DNA of 61,883 bases from Rhizomucor pusillus (taxonomy: Eukaryota; Mucoromycota; Mucoromycetes; Mucorales; Lichtheimiaceae), in the NCBI GenBank assembly GCA_900175165.2, contig FWWN02000419.1, forward strand, positions 1-61,883, given 5' to 3'. Both the position numbers and the translations under genes were made by a program. The notes under the pieces are model-generated. The model had not been told where the DNA came from and ran no database searches. It was given only the letters and a program-made list of their open reading frames with translations. Positions 37,193 to 49,200 of this stretch are shown here, piece by piece (the first letter of the stretch is position 1; each line of letters starts with the position of its first letter).

Positions 37193-37637
37193 CCAATCTG
37201 CAGGACCAGATGGGTTCGTTTCTTGTAAATATATCTACTATCAGCCAACTGTCACATTGAATAAAGAAGGTACCAGAATATATCCTTAAGAGCTTTTTGA
37301 GATATCTCTAAACAATCCATTGGCCTGCGGATAAATACCTAGTAGTCGTCTTTTATCTACGAAGAATCTATTTAGGTGGAACAGAAAGATCATGTCCACT
37401 ATTCTTGGCGAATATCCTTTGATCATTTACGGGCTCCTCTGAAAAGAATATGAACGAGCCTGATCCAGGGATCCGCTCTCACACACCACACCAAATTGGG
37501 TTGCAAATAGGGCACTCGTGTAACACACTGGATATTTTTAGGAAAGCAATTTTGGCAGCGATTCATTTTACTGCTTCTCACAACTCTATCGTTTTTTCTC
37601 TCTCCCCTTTCATTCCTTTGTACCCGTCAACCTTGTC
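37193..37637. promoter_or_regulatory. Intergenic/promoter region before the S41 protease gene
   Basis: About 445 bp with AT-rich sequence and a C/T-rich stretch (about 37575-37635) just before the ATG at 37638, typical of a fungal leader. No specific site is recognised. Confidence 0.35.
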
Positions 37638-39652
37638 ATGAAACTGTTACCTAGTAACCCACTTTCGGCGGGTTACCGGGTGACCGCCGCCTCTCTCGTC
37701 TTACTTGCCCTTTCAGGAGTTTCGAGCGCCAAACCTTCAAACTCATCCGACCCATGTGCTGCCATTGCCGGGAAACAGACTGCCGGTTACAATGAGGCAA
37801 AAGCGTGTCTCGACTACTTCCCCTTCAACAAAACGATTGCTGACCAAACGATCGAGACTGTCCGAAAAGTAGCCAACGAGCTCTATGTTTTCAACGTAAA
37901 GCGACGCTGCAAACTGCCTTTGCTAGAAGAACTATGTACTAAGAAAAGAATTTGCATTGCATTATATAGGAAATTGCTGCAGCTCCTCCACAGCACGAAG
38001 GTTTATCTGTGGTTCCTGTCAACATCTCCTACGGTCTCGACCTCATCAAAAACGACAAGTGGTACTCCGACCGCGCCTTCCAGGATGCGGTCGCCTTGCT
38101 TCTCGACAAGGTGCACGATGCTCACTTGGCATACTCGCCGTTTTGCTACCGTCAGTTTATTTTCTGGCAGCCTATCCAACTCAACTCACTTATCCGGAAC
38201 GGCCGACTTGTTGTCAACGTTGCATACGTCAAGGACGATATCTGGCCTGAAGCAAAGCAGTCCTGGGTTGGATGCGAAGTAACCCACATTGACGATCGCG
38301 AAGCGCTAGATATGATTACCGACTATGCGATCAACAACAATGGCGAAAGTAAAGATCCTAATACTTGCTACAACCATATCTTGAACACCAAGAGCTATTT
38401 CCACGGCTGGGACGATGGTGCTGACGATCTCGGATATCACCGTTTCTTACCTGCACAGGAAATGCATTCTTACACTTTGCGATGCCCTCAAAACGGCACC
38501 AAGCCTATTCAAGAAGAGTATGACCCTCCATTCACTGTACATGTGCCGTGGGTCGCCCAGATCCCTCGGGGCTTCCGCGATGCAAAGTCGTACTGGAGTA
38601 CGTACTGCCAGACGTCATACAGTTCTTCGCCTTTTGCCAAGCGCAGCATCGACTGGACAAACGAGCTCAAGGAAATCCATGAAGGTCAAGCATTGTACAC
38701 GCCCTCGGAAAACAGTGCCGGTTCCAGCTCTGGATCTCCTGCTGAATTTGTCGTCCTTGACGACAAGGTGGGAGTCATTGATATCCAGAGCTTCACGATC
38801 TCGAATGACAAGCGCCTTGAGTTTGTGCAAAACTTCACTGCTGGTCTGAAAGACTTTGAAGCTAAAGGCATTGAAAAGATTATCCTCGATCTTTCTCAGA
38901 ACGGTGGAGGAGATGCCTGCGCTGGCGAGTTTATCATCAATTCATTCTTCAACTCTACTCCGGACTATCCGTCAGACGTGAAGTACACTCCCTTCCTTGA
39001 ACGTGTCATCAACAAGGCTTACGAAATGGGGACAACAAAGTGGTTCGACTACCGCTCAGACAAGTACAATGGTTCCAACTGGTACAGCCACACAGAAACA
39101 TACAAACGCGGCAAATCGAACGTCAAATTCTCGCAGCCTATTACGCTTAGCTGTGATAGCTGGAATGCTGATCTGCCCAAACATTTCGTCAATACACGCT
39201 GGAAGGCATCCGACTTGCTTATCTTGTCGGATGGGCGCTGTGGCTCAACCTGTGCTATTGTAGCCTCGCGTCTACGCTTGTCTCACAAGGTGCCTGCTGC
39301 CGGCTTGGGTGGTATCCGCGGCAACCGCATGCAATTTGCTTCATTCCCTGGCGGCGAAAGCGAGCGTTTGTCTGGATTTTTGATGGATTTGGCGGTTCTA
39401 GGCCTTGCAGACGAGCCTGAAGTTCCCTTGCCGTTCCCAGAGCGTGCCGATATGGGTTGGACATTCCGTGAAGTCTACAAGCCAACAAACAAGGTCGGCG
39501 ACGAAAACGACCTGCTAGAATACACTGTTAACAACGCCGACTGCCGTATTTATTTCGATGATGACAACGCTGACGATGTCAAGACCCTTTGGAAACAGGC
39601 ATCGCAGCTCTTGCTTAGCGGCGAATGCCCTCTGCAAGACGATGATGAGTAA
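37638..39652 (+). CDS. Secreted S41-type (CPAF/tail-specific protease-like) peptidase
   Basis: Two exons (37638-37895, 37970-39652) give 646 residues. A signal peptide is visible (VTAASLVLLALSGVSSAKP, cleavage near residue 31). The next part has Cys-containing DPCAAIAGKQTAGYNEAKAC. Mid-protein has a VGCEVTHIDDREALDMI stretch, like the PDZ region of S41 proteins. The C-terminal core has VGVIDIQSFTI, IEKIILDLSQNGGGDACAGE and ILSDGRCGSTCAIVA. In the last, the Ser after Gly is the likely nucleophile of the S41 fold. Fungal secreted homologues exist, and substrates are unknown. The protein ends in an acidic DDDE tail. No GPI signal is seen. Confidence 0.82.
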
Positions 39653-40002
39653 AGTTTTGTAATATCTATCATACCCTCCCTCAGACTTTGTACAAGATGT
39701 ACTTTTTTCTATTCGTTTGAGATATAAGACATTTGTAAAAGTCGTAACGCTGCTAATTTTAGCTAGAAGAATGTGCAATCGATCGTCTCCTTAAAAATTC
39801 CTAGCCGCAGTGAAGCTGAGGAAAAAGGTGTCAAACTTCCTTACTTTATTACAATCTTGGCTGACTATGCCTCAAGCGAGATTCCGTTAAGAGAATAGAC
39901 GCGCCAAAGGTACTGATGTCTATTGAATTGAAAAAGAGTCCAAGCTCGAGCAAAGCATCCTGCATCTTTGTGGTTTTTTTTCTCATCAGATACATTACAC
40001 AG

Positions 40003-40812
40003 ATGAAAGTAAGTGACGTTTCTTCTTGTTGTTGTCGAAGAGTTGTTGCTGGAACTAAGAATATTTTCCACATCAAAGATTCTTCCCTTGATATTGATTT
40101 TTTGTGCATCCGCTGCATACGCAGATATTGATTACTTTGATCTACCACGGAAAGGTTCAGTGTTTCACTTGGGCGATACCATCCAGTTTCTCGCTGACAA
40201 GTCGGACGACGATGTGGACAAAAAGATATCAGCTAACCTGTATCGACACATACCGATACCTCACAATAAACTTAACCACACAATGAAAGTATTGGGTAAA
40301 CGAGAAGATGACGACGATGACGACGGCGACAGCGATGATGGTGATAGTGATAACGATGATGACGACGACGGTGACGATAAGGATGGGGATGATGGTGACA
40401 GCGATAGCGACGATGAAGATGAAGATGAAGATGAAGACGAAGAACAGAAGGAATTTGCATTCAGGTAAATCAATCGATACATGCATTAACCTTTTGCACT
40501 GCATCGTTTCTAACCTCGACTTTCTCAAGTAATCTCGTGCTAGTGAAAACCATCCATTACTGGTTGGGAAGTGAGATCCAGGACGACGAAAGCGACTTTC
40601 TTTTCCAATGGAAAGTAGAGAATGTCACCAGTGGCACATATCACGTCCAAATGGATGTATCGAGAATCAAGACGCTGCCAGGGTTCCTAAGCGAAGAGGA
40701 GGAGGACGACGAGCATGATATACTGCGAAGTCATACATTCAAAATTGTAAATGACTCGTCTGTGCTGAAGCAAACGTCTCTTCGTCTGCTACGTTCATAT
40801 TGGTTCAACTGA
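40003..40812 (+). CDS. Secreted protein with an Asp-rich insert, unknown
   Basis: Three exons (40003-40008, 40079-40464, 40530-40812) give 224 residues. Exon 1 encodes only Met-Lys, and splicing creates a clean signal peptide MKILPLILIFCASAAYA. The mature part begins DIDYFDLPRKGSVFHLGDTI. Residues about 80-130 are an almost pure Asp/Gly/Ser/Glu tract (KREDDDDDDGDSDDGD and onward). The second half (HYWLGSEIQDDESDFLFQWK, then VENVTSGTYHVQMDV) recalls the small beta-sandwich of Kre9/Knh-like and Ser-Thr-rich GPI-type cell-wall proteins, so the acidic tract may be a loop inserted in that fold. There is no transmembrane or GPI segment at the end. The function is not known. Confidence 0.65.
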
Positions 40813-40902
40813 AGCATCAATAAACATGTCGTAAAACGTATACGAAACTCCTTTTTTGTTGTATAAAACAGAATTTGCAGTGTTTTATTCGGTAACGGGC
40901 GT

Positions 40903-41369
40903 CTAGTGATGGTGCGACTCGGGCTAGCAGAAATAAAAAGGCGTTTTTAAACATAATCCATCCCGCATTCTTTTTGCAACAACTTGTCGACAAACTTACC
41001 ATGAGAGGAGGAAGGTTGCGTTCCCACTTGGTACCTTCTGGACCCAAGGGCACTGTAAAGAAATGGATTTAGCCACACATGATCAATCTCGACAATAAAT
41101 TGCTGCGAGAACGTACACTTGTATGGATCGGGATGAGCCCAGGATTGAAGTTCTTTTTCAGTGTTCTTCAACAATGCCTGGATTTCCTTGGGGTTGGTGA
41201 CATGCTTGTTGCGTTCGAATTGGGCACGGATGTCCAAAGCCTTCTGGCGCCACAAATCGCGTTGGATATACCAGTCGAGGGCGAGCTTCAAAGAACGCTT
41301 GTACAAGGACTGAACATGGCGACGGTGCGCGTTCTGCAAGGTGCTGGTGGCAGCAGCTGTGGCCGACAT
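40903..41369 (-). CDS. NDUFB9: Complex I subunit NDUFB9 (B22), LYR-motif protein
   Basis: Three exons (41117-41369, 41000-41052, 40903-40923) give 108 residues. The start MSATAAATSTLQNAHRRHVQ is followed by SLYKRSLKLALDWYIQRDLW, the LYR-type helix of NDUFB9, then the alpha-helical WAHPDPY region and PEGTKWERNLPPLM. The last exon adds only PESHHH. Without this splice the frame reads into unrelated sequence, and all three joins preserve phase. It is an accessory subunit of the membrane arm of NADH:ubiquinone oxidoreductase that binds acyl carrier protein. It implies a respiring mitochondrion with complex I. Confidence 0.88.
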
Positions 41370-41492
41370 TGTTGTAAAGCTTTCCAAAGGTATGTATCGC
41401 CTTGTTTGGGGGGTCTAATTTGAATCCAGCGGGGGACTGCGCTTTCAATCTCGCTCGCTTTGCTTGTTTGCTGTCAATACCGCTAGAAACCC

Positions 41493-41726
41493 ATGGAGGA
41501 CACAAGCTTGCAACTTACAGTTGACCTTGGTCAGCAGATTCTCTCTAAACTCTCGCATCTCAATTCGCATCAAATCACTGTCAATTGGGATCTAGGACCT
41601 AACGTAACGCGTGCAGTCAAGTACCTGGCGGCTGCCCTTGTTATCTGCAAGACAATCGAGGTCCGTAGTGAGAGTTGCGTAAGAGATGATAAGAGAGTAA
41701 CGGCAACTGAGGAACCACTTGCATAG
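41493..41726 (+). CDS. Hypothetical 77-residue protein
   Basis: The ORF begins MEDTSLQLTVDLGQQILSKL and has one short hydrophobic stretch (AVKYLAAALVICKTI). It is divergent from NDUFB9 with 123 bp between starts, which gives it a plausible promoter. No family is recognised and no further exon is apparent before the next gene's 3' end. Confidence 0.35.
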   Translation: MEDTSLQLTVDLGQQILSKLSHLNSHQITVNWDLGPNVTRAVKYLAAALVICKTIEVRSESCVRDDKRVTATEEPLA

Positions 41727-42030
41727 TCTGCAACAAACATGTTGACTGCATGGGCCACTTCAAGAAAACCGAAAGCATCATAGTATATAACACTTCAATG
41801 ACTGTTCCAAGTGCTAGGTGATGAAAAGCGAAGAGCTCAAAGGGACAACCCAGGCAAAAGATATCATTATCATCTTACTTTTGAAAGAAAGTGACGTGAA
41901 AAACACATAAAGAACCATTTCAACACAGTGCAGTTTACGATTATCAACGACTGATGTTTATTTGTTGAAGGTAGCTTACCCGCAAAAAACATAAAACCTG
42001 TATGCAGACACTACGGCAAAAACTAATAAA

Positions 42031-43569
42031 TTAATCTTCTGCAACTACACCAACCTCGAAATCCTGGTTGAGATTGCAAATAGGACATCCAGTGTGCCAT
42101 TGACTGTGACACTTTGCGTGATACGTATGGCCGCATGCGATTGTCTGCTTATCAGATATTAAAGGCTCTAAGCATATGGTGCATCTATCAACAGCTCCTA
42201 TCGGTCTCGATTCTATGATTAAAACCTTCCAGCTTGCCTCGCCCTTAGATTCGTCGTATACTTGATACTGGTCTTCCTTTGGCACAATCTTCCAATCCGA
42301 CGTGTAACTTTCATTGTTCTCCTTGACACCGTGAATTCTGTACTTGCAATCGTAGAATCCGACTGTTACTGGTGTGGCGGTCGTTGAGCCACAAACGACA
42401 CATCGCAGACATGAGCTCATAAGGTCGTAAATTCCGTTTCCTTGCGGTATAATCACTCGATACGTCACACAGTTGCATCGTACCTCCACGTTCGTTCCTG
42501 ACCTTAGTCTTCGTCCGATGGGCGCTGTCTTTGCCAAATTGACCTTTTTGATATTTTGTTCCCTAGAAACATCGGCAAAGGTCTTCGGTGCAGAGCCGAA
42601 TGTGTCGGCAGATCCTACTGATTGAGGCACTGGCGGACTGCCAAACACTGCTACTGAACGCGGTGCAAAATTAATGGGTTGGGGTATCGCACATCCAAAG
42701 CCAGAGGATGCGGGCGCTCCAAAAAGACCGCTGCTACTATTGTTTCCGAAGCTGAAGCTGCTGCTGCTTCCAAAGAGATTGCCACTGTTGCTTGAATTGC
42801 TAGTATTTCCAAAACCGCTGCTGTTTCCAAATGCACTACCAGTATTGCTTGCTCTTGTGTTACTGCTTCCAAAGAGACTACCGCTGTTACTTGGATTGCT
42901 GCTGTTTCCAAAGCTGCCAAAGGCACTGCCAGAGGCGCTACTATTTCCAAAGGAGCTGCCAGTGGTACTATTGTTTCCAAAGCTACTGCTAGTATTTCCA
43001 AAAAGTCCACCGCTGTTGCTTGAGCTATTATTGTTTCCAAAGCCGAAATTGTTCTCGGATATTTTGCTTCCTGTAGGGAAGCTGGTTGAGAATACAAGGT
43101 TGTCTCCATCTTGAATTCCATAGTGGTCTAGAGACATTGTACTTTCCATCATACTCCCCTTGTATGAAATATGGATATTATCGTCCTTGTTGTACAGGTG
43201 GGCATTCCATTTCTGGAGCCGTTGCATTTCGAGCTTGATATCCGCCACGGTGTCATCTAGCTTGACTTTCATGGTAAAAGTCTCGCTATTTGGACCCATA
43301 TTGGTGTTGGTCAATTCAATTGTCATCTGCTCGTCGCGAACGGACATGGTGACAGTGTTTCCGAGAGCCCGGTAAAAGGCCCACGTTTTGTTGTAATCTT
43401 CAATGCGAATTCCGTTAATGGAGAATAACACCTTCTTTGGAGACTGGGGTTCCGAGAGTTTGTTTGCGACGCAACTTCGGACCAGTTTAATGGGTTCGTC
43501 TAAACGGTACGGTGCCTTGATGATACTGCCTGGCTCATTGGAGTTCAGGATTGTGAGTTCTGCTACCAT
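42031..43569 (-). CDS. UBL-UBL-FG-repeat-RING-H2 protein, putative E3 ligase
   Basis: A single 512-residue exon with four parts. Residues 1-80 (ELTILNSNEPGSIIKAPYRL and onward) and 80-165 (MTIELTNTNMGPNSETFTMK and onward, with VADIKLEMQRLQ and HYGIQDGDNLVF) look like two tandem ubiquitin-like folds. Residues about 170-320 are a Ser/Asn/Gly-rich linker with many FG and LFG units (GGLFGNTSSSFGNNS), as in nucleoporins. Residues about 345-460 form a Cys-containing domain (EVRCNCVTYRVIIPQGNGIY, CLRCVVC, VGFYDCKYRIHGVK) that I have seen after UBL domains in other eukaryotic proteins. The C-terminus is a RING-H2 finger: CTICLEPL, ACGHTYHAKC and GCPIC. The enzymatic role would be ubiquitin transfer, possibly at or through nuclear pores, which is inference. 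The antisense ORF at 42674-43114 is a repeat shadow. Confidence 0.85.
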   Translation of the reverse strand: MVAELTILNSNEPGSIIKAPYRLDEPIKLVRSCVANKLSEPQSPKKVLFSINGIRIEDYNKTWAFYRALGNTVTMSVRDEQMTIELTNTNMGPNSETFTMKVKLDDTVADIKLEMQRLQKWNAHLYNKDDNIHISYKGSMMESTMSLDHYGIQDGDNLVFSTSFPTGSKISENNFGFGNNNSSSNSGGLFGNTSSSFGNNSTTGSSFGNSSASGSAFGSFGNSSNPSNSGSLFGSSNTRASNTGSAFGNSSGFGNTSNSSNSGNLFGSSSSFSFGNNSSSGLFGAPASSGFGCAIPQPINFAPRSVAVFGSPPVPQSVGSADTFGSAPKTFADVSREQNIKKVNLAKTAPIGRRLRSGTNVEVRCNCVTYRVIIPQGNGIYDLMSSCLRCVVCGSTTATPVTVGFYDCKYRIHGVKENNESYTSDWKIVPKEDQYQVYDESKGEASWKVLIIESRPIGAVDRCTICLEPLISDKQTIACGHTYHAKCHSQWHTGCPICNLNQDFEVGVVAED

Positions 43570-45295
43570 GATGTAGGTTTGAAAAGATGAAGAAAAAGAT
43601 GGAGAAAATCGATAAGAATATTGCAGTTTTTATAGATTTTCATCCATTCTTTTGCCAAGAAGGCGCTTGTGCATGTGTATCCATCGCATTCTCGCAAACG
43701 TATCACATACAGCTCTATGCGCAGCAACATACAAATGCAATCAGAAATCACCGGTATCCCTTTTCTTTCTCTATTAGAATCCTCCTCGTTCATTTGATAT
43801 TGTTCACTACATCTTTTTAGAACTTGTTTGTTTACATATCATAAAGGCTCATGAATTTAGCTCTTATTCGCAAACAGCAAACATGTCTCGTGGACTAACC
43901 TGTGGCGCAGTCATTTATGACCTGTGCAACAAAGAAACCCGTTGTGAGTCAAAGACTGGAAGGAGCCTGGAATCCCTGTACTGCGACACATAAGTGCCAC
44001 AGCAGAATCTCCAGTCTGTGGGTGGTCTTTTGTTGCTTTACCGTCATCCTGTTAGTTCCATATGATACTGTCAGGGACCCTGCTGCTAGTATTTAGCAGC
44101 CGACATCACTTATAAACAAACATCCGGCTTATCTCAGCCGATTTAGCGTCATTTAGGGCATTAAGAGTCGGACAATGAAGCTTTTTTCAAAAAGTAAGCT
44201 GCCTGTGTCCGAAGTTTCGGAACGGCAGAGCTCGGAGTGTAGTTGCACGGCAGTACCTCACGATAAGAGTTTGTAGTATATTCGCGTAGATAGTGGCTAA
44301 GCATGCATTTAACCCATTATACGAGATAAATCACTACTGTGCAGATAGCACATGTCAAGCATAGTCCAAGCAACCGAAAAGTGGAAGAAATTTGAACGCT
44401 TACATAAGCAGCGTGTTCTTGGCGTGGATATCAAATGACCCAAGAGTGTCTGTCCAATATGATTAAATATTCATGATTGCAAGCTGAAGCGAAATATCGG
44501 ACATAAAGAGCAGCTTGTTCTTTCAAATCATGTTTCTTTTAAGTCTTCATGCAGCAAAGGCCACCATTAGAGAGTATTTCTCCGGTGGATTGGGATATTC
44601 CATTTTAGAATTCATGCAGCCAGACCTTGTATATTCAATTCCAGAAGATATCCACGCAGTTTATCTCGCGTCTTTTTGCCTCATTCGTTGCCACGAGCAG
44701 AGTGGAAGCCTACGGCAATGTATTGCGACAGTATTTCTTAAGAATTAGTAACGGACGGAAACTCGGATCCTCTTACTGAACAAGAGTGGCCTTACGTATT
44801 GATGTCAAGGACATTCTATTCAACAGTCGTCAAATAGCAAGAGCAGTAATGGAAAAGGATGGCTGCCAGGTACTATATAAATGCAAATGGTCTTAAGATT
44901 TGGTTTAGATGTGCATATAGATTTTTTTCGCAGATTGAAATCGAGGCAACTTCTGATAGACTGGGAGCCTTGATGCATAATGTTTGTGTCATTATATTCC
45001 GAATGGCAATATCTCAAAATATCAAGATTACAGCGCGTCATCAGCAGCTGCTAATTTCATCACTCTAGTTCATCTGACAATTTGCATAGTGACGCGGTGT
45101 CAGAGATTGTGGACCTGGGGTGAGGATGCTCCTCCATGACACAACATTGACAAAACTGGGAGAGGGATGGGGGGNNNNGGGGAAGGGAATCCGCACTCAA
45201 CATTTTGAAGTCGCGACTCAAAATGGGACAGAAAGAGTCTACGCTTTTCCTCAACTTTCCCTTTTCCCTTCTCCATTGTATTTTTTTTTTTTTTC
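43570..45295. other. Gene-poor region with assembly gap
   Basis: About 1.7 kb between the UBL-RING gene promoter and the Mpv17-like gene. A short frame from 43883 reads MSRGLTCGAVIYDLCNKETR and then meets a GTGAGT donor, which could be a first exon, but I find no continuation. The ORF at 44515-44748 is unrecognised. Confidence 0.35.
45175..45178. other. Assembly gap (four N)
   Basis: Four Ns sit inside a G-rich run (GGATGGGGGG-NNNN-GGGGAAGGG), so the gap is probably a homopolymer of uncertain length. It lies about 120 nt before the Mpv17-like start codon. Confidence 0.95.
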
Positions 45296-46065
45296 ATGAA
45301 TTTTATCAAATGTGTAAAGACAGTCTACAATCGCTCGTACGACAGACGACCCATCTTGACTTTATGTATTACGAATGGCATACTCGGGGCCATAAGCGAT
45401 CAACTGGCTCAAACCATCACGTACATAGATTACCATAGAAACATTGACAAAATGCATCGCGAACACCCTCACTCTGAAATCCTGGACAATCGATTGCCCG
45501 ATCAACTGAGAAGACACGAAGATCTATGGCCTCCACCGCCATCGTTTGATCCTTTCCGGACAGTCCGGTTTGCATTGTACAATTTTTGCGTGGCGCCTAT
45601 TGTCGGAAAATGGTACATGGTGCTTGATCGGTTCTTTCCTATGCCAGCAGCGGCAGCATCGAGCCGGGTCAAGGATATTGTTGCCATAAAACGAATGGTA
45701 GGATAAGACAAATACTTTGGGGAGATCGGCGTATTAATTATCTTTCTTCATGTTTCCTACAGTGCACAGACCAAGTCCTGTTTGCACCCGCGAGTTTAGC
45801 TGTCTTCTTTACAACCATGGGTTACGCTGAAACACGGAAATGGGAAGGTGTGCTTGAAAAGTTTAGAGACGCATACGCTCCTGCAGTCATAGCCAACTAC
45901 AAAGTGTGGCCGCTCGTCCAACTCATCAATTTCAAAATCATGCCAATTCAATACCGCCTGCCGTTTGTCAGTTCACTGGGAATTTTATGGAACGCATATC
46001 TAAGCTGGATAAATAATGCATCAAAACAAGAAGAAAGTATTCAAGAAAAAATGCATTTAGATTAG
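45296..46065 (+). CDS. Mpv17/PMP22-family membrane protein (Sym1-like)
   Basis: Two exons (45296-45697 and 45763-46065) give 234 residues. The N-terminus FIKCVKTVYNRSYDRRPILT followed by LCITNGILGAISDQLAQ is the family's first conserved block. PFRTVRFALYNFCVAPIVGK with WYMVLDRFFP is the second. The C-terminal NYKVWPLVQLINFKIMPIQY then RLPFVSSLGILWNAYLSW is the diagnostic WP-x2-Q-x2-NF motif. Four short hydrophobic segments are expected. Relatives are mitochondrial inner-membrane (Sym1, Mpv17) or peroxisomal channels. The unusually long acidic loop between the first and second blocks (residues about 45-75) is typical of a fungal Mpv17 subgroup, which is inference. Confidence 0.88.
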
Positions 46066-46206
46066 ATACAAAAAGCAGCATTTTTTGTACATAGTACTTG
46101 TGCAACATTTACATAGAATAGTAAAAGAAGAAAGAGTGAGAGAGAAAATAGAGAGGCAGAACATAGGAGAAAAATGCACACATTCTATATATCAAAAGTA
46201 ATACTT

Positions 46207-49200
46207 TTAGTGCTGGGCACCGCTGCGCATGTGAAGAGTGACTTCAATGTCAAACTTGGGCAGCTGTTTCTTCGGTTCGCCGGTCGGTTGAGGCAGGTAT
46301 CCGGCCTTGATGAGGTAAGCAAAGTATAAACCGATGAGATCATCGCCCATGAGAGGGCAGGTGATGCCGTCTTTGGCAAGGATTGCCTGCGTGTGCTTGT
46401 CGTCAAGCAAGGCGCTCTTTGTAGAAGTTGGCAAGTCGTCAAGGACAAAGTGCAGGAGCGGGAAGAGAGAGTGATCCTGAGACTGCAACGTGAACTCCAT
46501 CAATTTGTTTCGCCAGTCAATGTATTCAGTTTGCTGGCACTCGTAGCCATAGGTCGTCAGCGTACCAAACAGGTCATTGAAACTGAAGATAGCGGGGTGA
46601 GTGACTTGCAGAACACCGAGCTGAGCTGATGATTGATCGTGGAAAGCTGCGCCAGCAACGACGGCTGCGACGTAGTCAACGGAACAGCAGTTGACGATAT
46701 TTGAGATGGATGGAATGTAGCCGAGTTCAACGCATCCCTTGAGCAGACGCCAGATAAAGTCGTCAGCGTTGGTAACACCGGTGTGCGAATCACCGAGGAT
46801 ATATCCGGGACGAATGATAGTTGCTGCCATGCCGCGTTTTCTTGCTTCCATGATAAGCTTCTCTGCTACCCACTTGCTTTGGCCGTATCCGCTATCCAAA
46901 CCAGTGCGGGAGCCTTCCAGTTCATCAGTTTCCAGAACCTTTTCAGGCAAGTTGATGTAATGGGCAGTGTCCAACACTGAGGTTGATGAAACAAAGTGGA
47001 AAGACTTGGGCTTCTCACTTGTTGCTGCTAAGCGCATCGCCCACAAAGTACCAATGACGTTAGGAGCACGCAGTTGCTGGTAGGGGTAGACCCAGTGCAC
47101 CAGCGCACCGTTATGGATAATGGTATCAGCTTCCTTGGCAATCTTTTGCCAATCCTCCTCAGACAATCCAAGTTTCTCCTCGCCCAAATCACCGCAGACT
47201 GCATCGATTCTTGTTTCCCAAGAATCTTGCCACACCAAATGGCCCTGAGCAGCCTTCTTGATTCTCTCCTTTGCAGCAGCATGGTCCTTGGCTCGTACGA
47301 CGCAGATAACGCGAGTGTTGGGATACGAGAGAAGTTTGGCGAGAATGAATGCTCCCAAGAAACCAGTGACACCAGTGAGAGCAAACACGCGCTGTTGACC
47401 TTCCTTGATCGGTGCTACCGGTGCGTAAGACTTTTCCAAATATTCGGTGGCAAGCTTGTCGAGGTCAGCTGCGTAATCAACAACTTCTTTCTTGGAGGCT
47501 TCAGCGCCGTTGCTGTTGACTTTGGTTTGCTCAGTTGCTAACAAAAGATCGCTATTTTGGAGCTCGGACACTTTCTTGGCAAGGCCACGGATGGTAGGTT
47601 CAGCAAAGACCAAACCGAGCGGTGCATCCACTTGGAATCGCTGTCTGATTTCAAAGATAAGACGGGTTGCAATAAGGGAGTGGCCACCGATATCGAAAAA
47701 GTTTTCATCCAGCCCAATAACTGGTTCGGGAGATGGTAAAAGTTGCTGCCAAATTTCGTGAATGATGCGCTCATTGGGCGTCATTTCTGGCAACTCGGCA
47801 TTCTTAGCTTTAGCGACTGCAGGTGTGTCCTGGAACTGTGCAGTATCGGGGAAAGGCAAAGCATTCTTATCGATCTTGCCGTTGGGAGTCAATGGCATAC
47901 GGACCAAAGGCACGAAGACGGAAGGAATAGCGTACGAAGGGAGCTTCTTCTTGAGATAGTCGCGGACATCCTTGATAAGTCGACGGTATCTATATTTTGA
48001 ACGGATGTCGCGTGGGATATTGGTCTCCTCAACTTCTTCCTCGGTAGCACTGGCAAATTCGTTGTCTGCTGTCTGGACAGGAACAAAGTAGGCAACTAGA
48101 GTCTGTTCTTCGTTCTTATCACGACGCACAAGCGTGACATTCTCGCGGATCATTGGATGTTGGGACAAATGAGTATCAATTTCGCCTAGCTCGATACGGA
48201 AACCTCGGATCTTGACTTGATCGTCAGCGCGACCGGTGCATTCGACGTTGCCGTCAGGGCGATAGCGGCCAAGATCACCCGAGCGGTACATGCGATCACG
48301 CTTACCACGCCAGAATTCCTTCCATGCATCGCCTTCCACGGTCGACTCGTCCTTGCCATCGTCCTCGGTGGGGTTTTCGACAAACCAGTTGGGGATGAAC
48401 TTTTCGGCGGTCGCATCTGGCAGTCGCAGATAGCCTTCAGATAGACCAGGCGCACGGACGTAGATTTCACCAATTTCACCGACGCCGCACATCTTGGTCC
48501 TGTCGTGGCGGTTGACAACAAGCAATTGGACGTTGACCATACCCTGGCCGGCAGGGATAACTTCCTTTTGAGAGCTCAAGAATGCAGGGTGGGAAGATCG
48601 AGGAGGTACTACGTAGTAAGAGACGGAACGCTGGGTTTCGGTGGTGCCGTACATGTTGATGACTGCAACGTTAGGTGCGAACTTTTGGATTCGAGCAGCA
48701 TCTCTCTTGGTCAAGATATCACCGACAAAGAAGGCATTGCGCAGGGTAGGGATCTCGGTTTGAGCGTGCGAAGAGAGCAATTGTCCCATAGCAGGTGTCA
48801 AGTGAGTGATAGTAACCTTGGATCGGTTCATCCATTCAGCAAGTCTGCCGGGGATACCAATGTCTTCAGATGTGGGGACGTGAAGTTCAGCACCAAAGAA
48901 CAAGGGAGTGAAAATGTCACGTTGGATAGGGTCGTGCGCGATACCAGACAACATGGTAAATTTATCCTCGCTTGATATGCCAAACGTTTCAGCCATCCAT
49001 GGATAAAAGTGAGTCAATGAGAAGTGACGACCACGGACACCTATAGATTTCTCCTCGTTAACCAGACCATCCCATTGTAACTTCTGCTTGTTTGCTTTAC
49101 CTTTAGGGATACCAGTACTGCCGCTGGTGAAACTCAAGGTACCAATGCTATCAGGGCCAATTACGACGCCTACATTCTTTGTAGCCTTGGATCTCACAGA

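Noticed and set aside
37638..39652. S41 protease as a bacterial transfer
   Set aside because: It has a GT-AG intron, a eukaryotic signal peptide and base composition like its neighbours, so nothing visible supports recent transfer.
40817..41053. Long C-terminal extension of NDUFB9 without splicing
   Set aside because: A GTAAGT donor after PPLM and a TTTCTGCTAG acceptor give a short PESHHH ending that suits the family size.
42674..43114. Leu/Pro/Phe-rich plus ORF
   Set aside because: It is the antisense shadow of the FG-repeat linker in the UBL-RING gene.
48217..48444. Plus-strand ORFs within LYS2 and kinesin-4
   Set aside because: They are shadows of long, well-supported coding exons on the minus strand.
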